Below, piece by piece: positions 1-8,571 of a DNA stretch of 52,190 bases. Numbering within the stretch: the first letter of the stretch is position 1; each line of letters opens with the position of its first letter. Source of the DNA: Helicobacter sp. 11S02596-1. Lineage in GTDB: Bacteria; Campylobacterota; Campylobacteria; Campylobacterales; Helicobacteraceae. The notes beneath the pieces are model-generated. The model saw only the letters and a program-made list of their open reading frames with translations. It did no database searches and was not told the DNA's origin. The position numbers and the translations under genes are program-made. The stretch is taken from assembly GCF_002272825.1 (NCBI RefSeq), contig NZ_MLAM01000013.1:1-52190 (forward strand), given 5' to 3'.

Positions 1-52
1 GGATAGCTAAAACGCTTATAAGAAATATCCCCAATAACTTTTTTACTCCCAT
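1..52 (-). CDS. 5' end of an exported protein (cut by window edge)
   Basis: Only the first 17 codons are inside the window. They start at an ATG (complement of 50-52) preceded by an AAGG about 9 bases upstream. The peptide begins MGVKKLLGIFLISVLAI, with a basic start followed by a hydrophobic stretch, which is the look of a Sec signal peptide or membrane anchor. Nothing can be said about function. It lies 79 bases downstream of the unrecognised gene at 132-1133 on the same strand, and that gap is very AT-rich. Confidence 0.45.
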   Translation of the reverse strand, partial: MGVKKLLGIFLISVLAI

Positions 53-131
53 TTTTGTGCCTTTGAATTAATATATAATTTATAGATTATATATTAATTT
101 TTAAAAAAACACACTAAAAGCAATCAACCCA

Positions 132-1133
132 TCATTCGTGGTAAAAGTTTATAAGTGTTGGTTTGGTGATACCAACAGCTGAATTGGAAGGATAAGGTCT
201 AGGGGCGGGTTTGTTAGAGGTGGCGGATGGGTTGGGATTAATAGGTTTGTAGTTCGTTACGCCGTTAAAGTTGGTTGCCGAAGTCGTATTTCCACCTTGT
301 GGATTGGGACGATTAAGGTTATCAGGAAACTTCAAATCCCCGCCTTTCCATTGGTATTGGATATAGTTATTTTTAGCGATATATTCAGAAAGCCGTTTTT
401 CATAAAGTGCGTATTGCTCGGGTCTGAAATAACCAGCTGCAATACCATCTTCGACTTTGAGTTGGTAATACCTTGTTGATAGATTCGATATGTTTCTAAT
501 AGCATTTTCTACCGAACCTTCTGTAATCCCATCAACCATATCCATTAATTGTTTTCTTTCTGTGGCATTAGAATGTCCTGTTCGATTCAAAATCGTATCG
601 AGATTTGCCTTGATAAACATTTTCCAGTTATTGGCATCTTTCATTTCTGTCGTTGGCACATTAAACAAAGTAAATAATCCCCGCAATGGCGAATCTAACG
701 GACCAAATTGTCCTTTATTATAATTTTGAACATTCATAAAAAACCCATCGACATTTTTATTTAAATCCCCTAAATCTCTCGTAAATTGGGAGCTATTGCG
801 GATATGTAGCGGGTCTTTTTGTGGTTTTGGTTTGCCTACCAAGCTATCTTTATAATACCCCATCCGCTCTTTATCTTTGCCAATCTCATTCCACGCAACA
901 ACGGTGCGATTACCTTGTGCGGTTTGGGCTTGATTTGTGGCGTTGGTTGCTTGGATACGACCGGGCATTGTTTTTTCTTGCTCTTGGGCTTGGAGATGTT
1001 GGAGAATCGTATTTGCCTTTGTGTAATCCGTCTGGGCTTCCATCTGGTTTTGTTGGGATTGTTTGATGGTATCAAACCAATTAAGCTCCTTTTGCGCGAG
1101 GGCGTTTTGATTACGATTTGGGGCTGGGTGCAA
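132..1133 (-). CDS. Unrecognised Gln/Pro/Asn-rich protein, 5' end doubtful
   Basis: Hypothetical protein of about 333 residues. The first 60 residues are Gln-rich and helical (possible coiled coil). A central helical part (about 100-260) contains a long acidic/Asn-rich region. The last 60 residues are a Pro/Asn/Ser-rich low-complexity tail. No signal peptide or membrane segment is seen in this frame. The general make-up (helical core plus disordered tail) recalls phage or conjugative-element structural proteins, but that is only an impression. The only possible start in frame is TTG at 1133 without a ribosome-binding site; just upstream a different frame encodes a hydrophobic leader-like stretch, so the gene may be frameshifted or have lost its 5' end. 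It borders a repeat-bearing gap. Confidence 0.5.
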   Translation of the reverse strand: MHPAPNRNQNALAQKELNWFDTIKQSQQNQMEAQTDYTKANTILQHLQAQEQEKTMPGRIQATNATNQAQTAQGNRTVVAWNEIGKDKERMGYYKDSLVGKPKPQKDPLHIRNSSQFTRDLGDLNKNVDGFFMNVQNYNKGQFGPLDSPLRGLFTLFNVPTTEMKDANNWKMFIKANLDTILNRTGHSNATERKQLMDMVDGITEGSVENAIRNISNLSTRYYQLKVEDGIAAGYFRPEQYALYEKRLSEYIAKNNYIQYQWKGGDLKFPDNLNRPNPQGGNTTSATNFNGVTNYKPINPNPSATSNKPAPRPYPSNSAVGITKPTLINFYHE

Positions 1134-1361
1134 GTGGCTAAAATTAGCATTACTATGAAACCACTAGCATATTTCAAAAGTGAATTAAAAATTTGTTTGT
1201 TATTTATTTTTTCTTTATGCAGGGGCGGGGTCTACTTAGCAAGCTACCCACCCCATTCCTAAAACCTCTTTGGGTGGACGGGTCAGAACCCACTGCCCGC
1301 TCCCCTAGTAGATAGGCTGAAAGGGTGTGGCGGGCTTTTTTGCTAGCAATTCTTGACTGCG
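1134..1361. other. Gap with GC-rich inverted repeats, no gene
   Basis: No convincing gene is present. Bases 1205-1360 are much more GC-rich than the flanks and hold several short inverted repeats (for example GGGGCGGGGT near 1205 against ACCCACCCC near 1248). It sits directly upstream, in element orientation, of the hairpin repeat at 1362-1467. Similar GC-rich spacers separate repeat units at 39479-39808 and 51271-51418, so this may be the degraded equivalent. Confidence 0.4.
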
Positions 1362-1467
1362 AGACCTTAGAAACCCATCTCGAACATACAGCCTCTGGCT
1401 GGGTGTGAGAGGAGGAGCGGGAAGCCAAAGACAACTGCTTGTCTTTACTAGCTTCGCACGGCGATAG
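1362..1467 (+). repeat. Hairpin repeat, unit A (truncated)
   Basis: Starts with ACCTTAGAAAC and contains a hairpin CAGCC/GGCTG, then AGAGGAGGAGCG, then the stem AAAGACAA (1427-1434), loop CTGC, TTGTCTTT (1439-1446), and the invariant AGCTTCGCACGGCGAT (1450-1465). The same order occurs in the units at 39256-39478 and 51419-51640, with different stem sequences that still pair. The TTTAGGAGCG and TCTTCA modules that normally follow are missing; the copy stops about 15 bases from the yggS stop codon. Confidence 0.75.
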
Positions 1468-1480
1468 TTTTATTTGAAGG

Positions 1481-2155
1481 CTATTTTTGAAACAATGCTG
1501 AGCCAATCCGTAGCATATTTGCCCCGCACGAGATAGCGATTTCAAAATCCCCGCTCATTCCCATCGATAAAATCCTCGCCCCATTTGGCTTGAGGCCATC
1601 AAAAATATCTTTCGTGATTTGAAAAGATTGCTCGATCTTTTTGGTTTCAGGGCTGTTTGCCCCGATAGTCATCAACCCCTCTAGCTTGATATTGGGGCAA
1701 TGCTTGGCTATTTTGAGATAGGTTTCTTGGGCGACTTCTGGTTTTACGCCACTTTTTGTAGGTTCGTTTGCGGCATTGATTTGTAGCAACGCATTTAGGC
1801 TCATATTATGGTTCTCACAGCGTTTTTGGATAGCTAAAGCAAGCTCAAAAGAATCCAAAGAATGTACCAAAGTAGGCTTGAGTGCCAAAAGGGCATTGAT
1901 TTTGTTTTCTTGTAATGTCCCTATCATATGCCATTGTAAGGGGAGTTCATCAAGGGTTTGGGCTTTTGCTTTGAGGTCTTGGACTTTGTTTTCCCCAAAT
2001 GCGCGTTGCCCGCATTCATACAAGGCTTTTATATCGCAGGCAGTGGCGTATTTGGATACGGCGATGAGCTGGATAATATGGTGTCTGGAGTAAGCAATCC
2101 TTGCTTTTTCGATTTTTGCGATAACGGCGTCAAGATTTTTTGCAAATGTATTCAC
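1481..2155 (-). CDS. yggS: YggS-family PLP homeostasis protein
   Basis: 224 residues, full length for the YggS/PROSC (PLPBP) family, fold-III PLP-binding proteins that act in the cytoplasm in vitamin B6 homeostasis and have no known catalytic activity. The PLP lysine is in the LIAVSKY motif near residue 35. The GENKVQ, WHMIGTLQENK, GLMTIG and SMGMSGDFE(I)AI segments, and the phosphate-binding end GSALFQK, are all in place. It ends only 10 bases downstream of the start side of the UbiD gene on the same strand (2155 to 2166), so the two are probably co-transcribed. Hairpin repeat unit A lies just beyond its stop. Confidence 0.93.
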   Translation of the reverse strand: MNTFAKNLDAVIAKIEKARIAYSRHHIIQLIAVSKYATACDIKALYECGQRAFGENKVQDLKAKAQTLDELPLQWHMIGTLQENKINALLALKPTLVHSLDSFELALAIQKRCENHNMSLNALLQINAANEPTKSGVKPEVAQETYLKIAKHCPNIKLEGLMTIGANSPETKKIEQSFQITKDIFDGLKPNGARILSMGMSGDFEIAISCGANMLRIGSALFQK

Positions 2156-2165
2156 GCTATTTCCT

Positions 2166-4007
2166 TTAAGTTTTAGGAGATTGGCAAATATGGAATCGCT
2201 TCATAAAGCCCTCCGTAATCGTGTCTAAAAGACCTTTTGCTCGGAGCGATTCGATGATTTCTATTGAGCAATCCGTCTCTTTTGGCCACTCCCGCAGGTG
2301 TCCATCGGATGGGTTTTTGTCAGTAGCGTCGATGAAAATCGTATGGTTGCATATGCAAATATCACGCTTAGCATCGATGTTATTGGTGATTCTCCAAAGT
2401 AGCATATAAGGGTTGTTCAAGTCATTTTTATTCACATCAACGAACACAACAATAGCCAGAGATTTTTGAAGCGAAGCTAGATTTTTAGAGGCTTCTAGGA
2501 TGTTGCGTGTGTTTTTTTCTACACCTATGATACAGATGGGGTTTTGGGTGTGGATAAAATATTGTTTCAAAATCATTATTTCTGCCATCAGCGCACGGGC
2601 TAAATCAAGGAGTTTTTCATCGCTATAGAGTTCAAAATCTTTTTCTTCAGACTGCTTGGTAGCATCCACACCCAGCTTGCCCCCCATTGCATAATCAGGC
2701 GAAGCGTGATCGAGTGCATCGCAGATTCCCTCGGTGATGAGGAGATTTTGGGTGCTGAAATGGTTGAGAATATATTCGGTGATTTTTTCTGTATCCGTGA
2801 GTTTTGGGGCATTTTCATCGACAAAAATTGCGTGCTTGACAAAACTCATTTGCCCAGTTCCCCAGAAATTATGCATAATCTGCTTGGCGTGTCCGGGGTA
2901 TTGTGGGCTGATTTTTGCCAAAATCAGATTGTGAAACACGCCATTTTCGGGCATATGATAATCAAGTAGCCCGTGAGCGGTGCTTTGAAGCAGAGGCAAA
3001 AAAACCCTTTCGGTCAAATACCCCATATATTTGTCTTCCAAAGGTGGCTTGCCCACAACGGTTGCGAGATAGACAGGGGATTTTTTGTGTGTGATAGCAC
3101 TGACTTCTAGCACGGGATAGGGCTCAATGGGGGTATAAAATCCGGTATGATCGCCAAAAGGTCCCTCAAGTCGCATTTCACTAGGATCAACCCAACCCTC
3201 GATGATAATATCGCAATCGCACGGCAAGGAAAGCGGGTTGGTGAGGCATTGTGCGATATGGGGGCGCTTGCCTTTGATGAAGCCATAAAGCAGTAATTCA
3301 TAAATGCCATATGGGAGCGGGGCTTGCCCGCACCAGGTATAAAGCGGGTCGCCTCCAATGCCAATGCTTACAGGCATTTTCACACCGGCTTTTTTGTATT
3401 CGTGAAAAAAATGATTGGAATCTTTGTGGATTTGCCAATGCAAGCCGAGATGGTTTTTGTCATAAACTTGCAGGCGATACATCCCGAGATTTTTTTTCTT
3501 ACCATCAAGGCTTTGTGTATAGATTTGTCCCATCGTGATAAATGGTCCGCCATCTTTTTCCCACGTTTTTAAAATCGGCAAGCTAAACAAGTCAATCGCT
3601 TCGCCTGTTTGGATAATCTGTTGGGATGGCGGGGTGGAATGGGTGCGTTTTGGGAGCGTGTGGCGCAAGAAAAAAATATCTTTCAAAGAACTCAAAAAGC
3701 CCTTCAGCCCTTTTGGAGGGGTAAAATGAATCAACTTTTCTAAATGATTAGCAATATTTTCTACCGGCTGGTTGATAATGAGTTCTAAGCGGGAATGTGA
3801 GCCAAAAACATTCATCAATACAGGAATATCAAATGTTTTTTTATTTTTTGAATCAATGGGGTGGGTAAAAAGTAGTGCCTTGCCACCACCAGGTTTTTTG
3901 ACCTCAAGATAGGCTAAATGTGGGATTTCAAGATTGATATCTAAGGGGATATCAATGATTTTTAACTCGTTATTTTTTTGGAGTAGTTCAATAAATGTTT
4001 GCATCAA
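2166..4007 (-). CDS. ubiD: UbiD-family decarboxylase (menaquinone/futalosine pathway)
   Basis: 613 residues, a prenylated-FMN-dependent UbiD-type decarboxylase. In Helicobacter, which makes menaquinone through futalosine, this long UbiD homologue (about 600 residues against about 490 for E. coli UbiD) is annotated as the menaquinone biosynthesis decarboxylase acting on the aromatic naphthoate intermediate. The family region EGPFGDHTGFY followed by the PVYLATVVGKPPLEDKY segment carries the conserved acidic/Arg active-site residues. The start ATG at 4007 opens MMQTFIELLQKN. It is followed at 10 bases by yggS on the same strand. The exact substrate is inferred from family knowledge. Confidence 0.9.
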   Translation of the reverse strand: MMQTFIELLQKNNELKIIDIPLDINLEIPHLAYLEVKKPGGGKALLFTHPIDSKNKKTFDIPVLMNVFGSHSRLELIINQPVENIANHLEKLIHFTPPKGLKGFLSSLKDIFFLRHTLPKRTHSTPPSQQIIQTGEAIDLFSLPILKTWEKDGGPFITMGQIYTQSLDGKKKNLGMYRLQVYDKNHLGLHWQIHKDSNHFFHEYKKAGVKMPVSIGIGGDPLYTWCGQAPLPYGIYELLLYGFIKGKRPHIAQCLTNPLSLPCDCDIIIEGWVDPSEMRLEGPFGDHTGFYTPIEPYPVLEVSAITHKKSPVYLATVVGKPPLEDKYMGYLTERVFLPLLQSTAHGLLDYHMPENGVFHNLILAKISPQYPGHAKQIMHNFWGTGQMSFVKHAIFVDENAPKLTDTEKITEYILNHFSTQNLLITEGICDALDHASPDYAMGGKLGVDATKQSEEKDFELYSDEKLLDLARALMAEIMILKQYFIHTQNPICIIGVEKNTRNILEASKNLASLQKSLAIVVFVDVNKNDLNNPYMLLWRITNNIDAKRDICICNHTIFIDATDKNPSDGHLREWPKETDCSIEIIESLRAKGLLDTITEGFMKRFHICQSPKT

Positions 4008-4079
4008 TCCTCTTTAATCAGGTGTTGGGACACGTTGAATTTTTATGAGGATTGTAGCAAAAACCAATGGAATTATTCT

Positions 4080-4577
4080 TTAGAAAGCCAAACCGATAGT
4101 TGCCCCGATACGATTGATTTCATAGCGATTGCCACCGACTATTTTTGGTTTTTGGTAAGTGCCATCTAAACCGATAGTCAAAAATGGGATCAAAGGAACG
4201 TCAATTTTAATCCCGTAGTTAAATGAAACGGTATCTTTCAAGCCAATGTTTTCAAAAGTTGAATAGCTTGCCCCGATGTATGGTGTGAGAGGAAGAATAG
4301 GGATCTCAAATCCGACAAGCCCGCCGATTTGCATATTTTTGTAAGAATCATTAGCATCTTTGCTTGATTTTGCTATCACATCGTATTTGAATTGTGGTGC
4401 AAAAACAACACGCGAAACCCCAAGCCAAATGCGCCCATAACCACCATAAGTGAATCGATTGCCATCGTTTTGATAGCTCAAATTTGCACCGATTTCTGGT
4501 GTGATTTGGTAGTTCCCTATACCAATACCAAACAAGCTGCTTGCTCCCATCAATAAAACTAAAGTTAGCTTTTTCAT
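4080..4577 (-). CDS. Small outer-membrane beta-barrel protein
   Basis: 165 residues. Begins MKKLTLVLLMGASSLFG, a clear signal peptide, followed by alternating polar/hydrophobic strands rich in Gly and Tyr (GGYGRIWLGVSRVVFAPQFKYDV, TPYIGASYSTF), and ends GATIGLAF with a C-terminal Phe, as in Bam-assembled barrels. Length fits an eight-strand barrel. An AGGAG site sits just upstream of the ATG. It is transcribed away from ppk, so the 216-base gap at 4578-4793 holds two divergent promoters. No specific family was recognised; a role in surface structure is inference. Confidence 0.75.
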   Translation of the reverse strand: MKKLTLVLLMGASSLFGIGIGNYQITPEIGANLSYQNDGNRFTYGGYGRIWLGVSRVVFAPQFKYDVIAKSSKDANDSYKNMQIGGLVGFEIPILPLTPYIGASYSTFENIGLKDTVSFNYGIKIDVPLIPFLTIGLDGTYQKPKIVGGNRYEINRIGATIGLAF

Positions 4578-4754
4578 TTGTTACTTTCTCCTAAATGTAA
4601 ATTTTTTGATTTGCCAATTTTTTTGGTTCGCAAATTTTTTAGCTCGAAAGTATATCGGATTTTATGGTTTTTGTTTTAAGATTTTAAAAAATGCAAAAAT
4701 GATTTTTAGTTTATTATTTATTTTTTTATCCCCAATTTTATGCTGGGATTTCGG

Positions 4755-4760
4755 TAGAAT
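4755..4760 (+). promoter_or_regulatory. Candidate -10 box for ppk
   Basis: TAGAAT preceded by a T-rich stretch, as in Campylobacterota housekeeping promoters where the -35 box is weak. It lies 33 bases before the ppk start; AAGGAAAA at about 4782 is the ribosome-binding site. Confidence 0.45.
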
Positions 4761-4793
4761 AGATACACAATAAGATTTCATTAAGGAAAAAGT

Positions 4794-6887
4794 ATGGAAA
4801 TTTCTGATCCCAAAATGTTTTTCAATCGAGAACTTTCGTGGCTTCGGTTCAATACAAGGGTATTAAATGAGGCGCACAATGAGACGTTGCCCTTGTTGGA
4901 TCGGCTCAAATTTATGGCAATTTATGGCACCAATCTTGATGAATTTTATATGATTCGTGTAGCAGGATTAAAACGGCTGTATGCAAGCGGTGTCGCAGAG
5001 ATTGGTCCGGATAGATTGACCCCTGCAGAACAGCTCCGATTGATTCGGGATTATCTCCATCACGAGCAAAGCAGATTGGAGGAACTTTTCCATCATTTGC
5101 GGGCTTCTCTTAGCAAGGCTGGGCTTGTGGTGAAGAAATTTAGCGAATTAGGCAAGACGCAGAAAATGGGAATCAAAGGTTATTTTCAAAATTATTTATA
5201 TCCTATCATTGTGCCGATTGTTGTAGATGCGACGCACCCTTTCCCTCATCTAAATAATCTCAGCTTTGGTGTGGCTGTGAAGCTAAAAAGCGAAGAAAAT
5301 GGCGAGATAAAATACGGGATGATTCGGATTCCACGCATTTTGACACGCTTTGTCGAAGTAGATAAGGGTTTGTTTGTGCCGGTTGAGACCATCGTGGGGG
5401 AATTTGCTGGGGATTTGTTTGAGGGATATGAGTTGGTGAGTTATGTCCCTTTTCGAGTTACGCGTAATGCAGATATTGAGATCGAAGAAGATGAAGCCGA
5501 TGATTTTATCGAGCTAATGAGCGAGGGACTCAAAGCGAGAAAAAAGGGTGAAATCGTGCGGCTTGAAGTCGGGAGTGGTGATGAAAGTTTGCTTGATTTT
5601 GTCAAAAAGCAAATCATCGTAGCAAAAGAGGATATTTATGAAAATAATATGCCCTTAAATCTCGGCACATTTTGGGAGCTGGTGGGGTGCAAGGATTTTG
5701 CTCATCTCTCCACCCCGCCGTTTAATCCAAGAATTTTGCCACCGCTCGATTGCCCGGGTTGTATTTTTGATGTGATTGACAAGCAAGATTTGATGTTGTT
5801 CCACCCCTATGAGAGTTTTGATTCGGTTGTGAATTTTATCCAAAGTGCAGCAAAAGACCCTGATGTCCTCTCTATCCGTATGACGCTTTATCGGGTGGGG
5901 AAAAATTCCCCGATTGTAAAAGCCCTCACAGAAGCTGCTGAAAACAAGCAAGTAACGGTGCTTGTAGAGCTAAAAGCACGATTTGATGAAGAAAACAATC
6001 TGCACTGGGCTAGGGCTTTGGAATCTGCTGGGGCGCACGTCATCTATGGGGTGCCGGGACTAAAAGTGCACGCCAAAGTGGCACTCGTTATCAAAAAAGT
6101 CGGTGATAAGCTCAAAGAATACGTGCATTTAAGCACGGGGAATTACAATAGCGTAACCGCAAAGATTTATACCGATGTGAGTTTATTTACCGCTGATAAA
6201 GAAATCGCTAATGATGTCATCAAGCTTTTTCATTCTCTCTCTACAGGGACTTCGCACAAGACAGAGTTGAATGCCTTGCGTGTTGCACCCTTGCAGATAA
6301 AACCCAAAATCATTGCGATGATTGAAAATGAAATCAAGCACGCACAGAAAGGTAGGATTATCCTGAAAGCCAACGCATTAGTCGATGCTGACATTATTTC
6401 TTGGCTCTATCGTGCCTCTTGTGCGGGGGTAAAGATTGATTTGATTATCCGTGGGATTTGTTGCTTGAGACCTGGTGTAAAAGGCTTTAGCGAGAACATT
6501 CGGGTGTTTTCTATCATCGGAAAATACCTCGAACACGCCAGAATCTATTATTTTGCGCATTCTGATCCCCAGATTTATTTTTCCAGTGCGGATTTGATGC
6601 CTAGAAATCTTGAAAGGAGAGTGGAGCTCCTCATCCCTTGCAGGAAAGAATCCATCACAAAACGCCTCTTTGAGATAGTCAATGTCGGGCTTAGCGATAA
6701 TGTCCAGATGTATGAACTCAAAGAAGACGGCGAATATCACAAAGTCAATGCCAAAGAAAAAGAAAAAGCTATCAGTTCGCAACTCTTTTATGAAGGGTAT
6801 GTCAATGAAATCTATCATAATAGTAAGGTTGAACAAGAACATTTCAAAGCCGAAAAGCTTTTGCAAAGAATGATTGGAGAGTCTTAA
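4794..6887 (+). CDS. ppk: Polyphosphate kinase 1
   Basis: 697 residues, full length for PPK1, which reversibly polymerises the gamma-phosphate of ATP into polyphosphate at the membrane. The N-terminal domain opens MFFNRELSWLRFNTRVL, typical of the family. The catalytic phospholipase-D-like half includes PDVLSIRMTLYRVG, the KARFDEENN(L)HWA loop and the GLKVHAKVALV segment with the phosphorylated His; LSTGNYN follows. It has its own promoter-like region and is followed after 1 base by the gamma-carbonic-anhydrase-like gene, so they are probably one transcript. In H. pylori ppk is followed directly by pyrD; here an extra gene sits between them. Confidence 0.97.
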   Translation: MEISDPKMFFNRELSWLRFNTRVLNEAHNETLPLLDRLKFMAIYGTNLDEFYMIRVAGLKRLYASGVAEIGPDRLTPAEQLRLIRDYLHHEQSRLEELFHHLRASLSKAGLVVKKFSELGKTQKMGIKGYFQNYLYPIIVPIVVDATHPFPHLNNLSFGVAVKLKSEENGEIKYGMIRIPRILTRFVEVDKGLFVPVETIVGEFAGDLFEGYELVSYVPFRVTRNADIEIEEDEADDFIELMSEGLKARKKGEIVRLEVGSGDESLLDFVKKQIIVAKEDIYENNMPLNLGTFWELVGCKDFAHLSTPPFNPRILPPLDCPGCIFDVIDKQDLMLFHPYESFDSVVNFIQSAAKDPDVLSIRMTLYRVGKNSPIVKALTEAAENKQVTVLVELKARFDEENNLHWARALESAGAHVIYGVPGLKVHAKVALVIKKVGDKLKEYVHLSTGNYNSVTAKIYTDVSLFTADKEIANDVIKLFHSLSTGTSHKTELNALRVAPLQIKPKIIAMIENEIKHAQKGRIILKANALVDADIISWLYRASCAGVKIDLIIRGICCLRPGVKGFSENIRVFSIIGKYLEHARIYYFAHSDPQIYFSSADLMPRNLERRVELLIPCRKESITKRLFEIVNVGLSDNVQMYELKEDGEYHKVNAKEKEKAISSQLFYEGYVNEIYHNSKVEQEHFKAEKLLQRMIGES

Positions 6888-6888
6888 A

Positions 6889-7413
6889 ATGGGAGCAAAT
6901 ATCATCACATACCATCACATCACGCCAAAGATTGACCCCTCAGCAATCCTTTTTGATGGGGCTTATATCATCGGGGATGTGCGTATTGAAGAAGATTGCA
7001 ATATCTGGTATGGTTGCGTGCTTCGTGGTGATGTCAATGCTATTACCATTGGTTCAAGGAGCAATATCCAAGATCTTAGCGTGATCCACGTCGGGCATCA
7101 AGATGAAAGCACAGGGGGCGATGTGGTCATTGGAAAAGACGTTACCATCGGGCATCGTTGTATTATTCACGCTTGTCATATTGATGATCTTTGTCTTATA
7201 GGGATGGGGAGTGTCGTGATGGATGGTGCTAAAATCGGCAAAAATAGCATTGTTGGTGCCGGGAGTCTCATCACCAAAGGCAAGGTCTTCCCTCCTGGAA
7301 GCCTCATAATGGGGAATCCAGCCAAATTTGTCCGAACGCTAAGTGAAGATGAGATAACAGCGATTGAGCTATCAGCTTCCAGCTATGTCGCACTCGCAAA
7401 ATCTTATCAATAG
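6889..7413 (+). CDS. Gamma-carbonic-anhydrase-like hexapeptide protein
   Basis: 174 residues of left-handed beta-helix hexapeptide repeats, the YrdA/PaaY/CaiE branch of the gamma class carbonic anhydrases. Metal-ligand histidines are visible in VIHVGH and in GHRCIIHAC, matching the three-His site. RGDVNAITIG and GNPAKFVR are family hallmarks. Start chosen at the ATG at 6889 because GGAGAG lies 8-13 bases upstream, inside the end of ppk; an earlier TTG at 6874 has no such site. Whether it hydrates CO2 or is an acyltransferase-like relative cannot be told from sequence. Confidence 0.88.
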   Translation: MGANIITYHHITPKIDPSAILFDGAYIIGDVRIEEDCNIWYGCVLRGDVNAITIGSRSNIQDLSVIHVGHQDESTGGDVVIGKDVTIGHRCIIHACHIDDLCLIGMGSVVMDGAKIGKNSIVGAGSLITKGKVFPPGSLIMGNPAKFVRTLSEDEITAIELSASSYVALAKSYQ

Positions 7414-7458
7414 CAAGGAATCTTAATCGGATTATCCTATGTTTAAATATTTTTTGAG

Positions 7459-7464
7459 TAAAAT
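7459..7464 (+). promoter_or_regulatory. Candidate -10 box for pyrD
   Basis: TAAAAT after a T-rich stretch, 49 bases before the pyrD start, in the only sizeable gap between genes from ppk to the FabL-type gene. Confidence 0.35.
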
Positions 7465-7512
7465 ATCTTAATTATTTCGTAAAAAAGATTAGGGATTTTT
7501 GAAAGGCTACAG

Positions 7513-8571
7513 ATGTCTATGTATAAAAATTTATGTCGTCTTCTCTTCCAGCTTGAGCCAGAAACAGCGCATCACCAGGCTGAAAATTTTCTCAAACTCG
7601 TTTCTGCTTCTAGTTTTCTTCAAGAGGTGATGGCAAAAGTTTGTTGCTATGAATCTGAAGCCTTGAAACAGCAGGTTTGTGGATTAGATTTTTATCATCC
7701 TATCGGGTTGGCAGCGGGATTTGATAAAAATGCCACGATGATTCCTGCATTGAGTGCTTTGGGATTTAGCTTTGTAGAAATCGGCACGGTAACCAAAAAC
7801 CCCCAAAAAGGCAATCCAAAGCCTAGATTATTTCGCTACGCTGTAGAAGAAAGCCTCCAAAATGCGATGGGTTTCAATAATGATGGTGCGATGAAAGTGG
7901 CTACTAGGCTAGCCAAGCTTTATCCTTATGCCCTCCCTATTGGTATCAATCTAGGCAAAAACAAATCCGTGCCACAAGCCGATGCCTTGAAAGATTATCA
8001 AGGGGTTTTGAAAGATTTTCTTGATGTTGGGGATTATTATGTTTTCAATCTATCTTCGCCCAATACGCCCAATCTTAGGGAGTTGCAAAATAGCACGTTT
8101 GTAGGTGAGCTGTTTAGTATGGCAAAGGAACATACACATAAACCGATGTTTATCAAAATTTCTCCCGATATGGCGATGGATGAGGCGTTGCAGGTTTGTG
8201 AGAGTGCCATATCTTGCGGGGCTAGCGGGATTATTGCGACGAATACGACGATTGATTATTCCTTGCTTTCTGGTGCGAAGGACTTTGGAGGGATAAGCGG
8301 GGCGGTGCTAAAAACCAAAAGTGCGGGGGTTTTTAAAGAAATCGCTAAAGCCTTTTTTGGCAAAGCTGTTTTGATTGCAGCAGGCGGGATTGATGACGCC
8401 CAAGAGGCTTATAAGCGAATCAAAATGGGGGCTTCATTGGTCCAAATTTATACGGGGCTGGTTTTTGGAGGGCCTACTTTGTGCAAACATATCAATCAAG
8501 AAATGGTAGCATTGTTGCAAGAAGATGGTTTTTTAAATATAAAAGACGCGATAGGAGCGGATTTGACGTGA
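7513..8571 (+). CDS. pyrD: Dihydroorotate dehydrogenase, quinone type (class 2)
   Basis: 352 residues. Oxidises dihydroorotate to orotate in pyrimidine synthesis and passes electrons to menaquinone at the inner membrane. The N-terminal helical region (MYKNLCRLLFQLEPETAHH) that binds the membrane and quinone marks class 2. IGLAAGFDKNA binds FMN, and FNLSSPNTPNLRELQ carries the catalytic Ser used by this class. IKISPD and AAGGI complete the barrel. ATG at 7519 is an alternative start two codons later. Its TGA overlaps the GTG start of the M16 peptidase by four bases (GTGA), implying translational coupling. Confidence 0.96.
   Translation: MSMYKNLCRLLFQLEPETAHHQAENFLKLVSASSFLQEVMAKVCCYESEALKQQVCGLDFYHPIGLAAGFDKNATMIPALSALGFSFVEIGTVTKNPQKGNPKPRLFRYAVEESLQNAMGFNNDGAMKVATRLAKLYPYALPIGINLGKNKSVPQADALKDYQGVLKDFLDVGDYYVFNLSSPNTPNLRELQNSTFVGELFSMAKEHTHKPMFIKISPDMAMDEALQVCESAISCGASGIIATNTTIDYSLLSGAKDFGGISGAVLKTKSAGVFKEIAKAFFGKAVLIAAGGIDDAQEAYKRIKMGASLVQIYTGLVFGGPTLCKHINQEMVALLQEDGFLNIKDAIGADLT

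Noticed and set aside
836-1177. Minus-strand frame of 113 codons overlapping the unrecognised gene
   Set aside because: Only its first part looks like a leader; the rest is basic, low-complexity and a shifted reading of the longer gene. Kept only as evidence for a possible frameshift.
1204-1545. Minus-strand frame of 113 codons overlapping the end of yggS
   Set aside because: It is made of repeat DNA plus the antisense frame of yggS codons, with no start signal.
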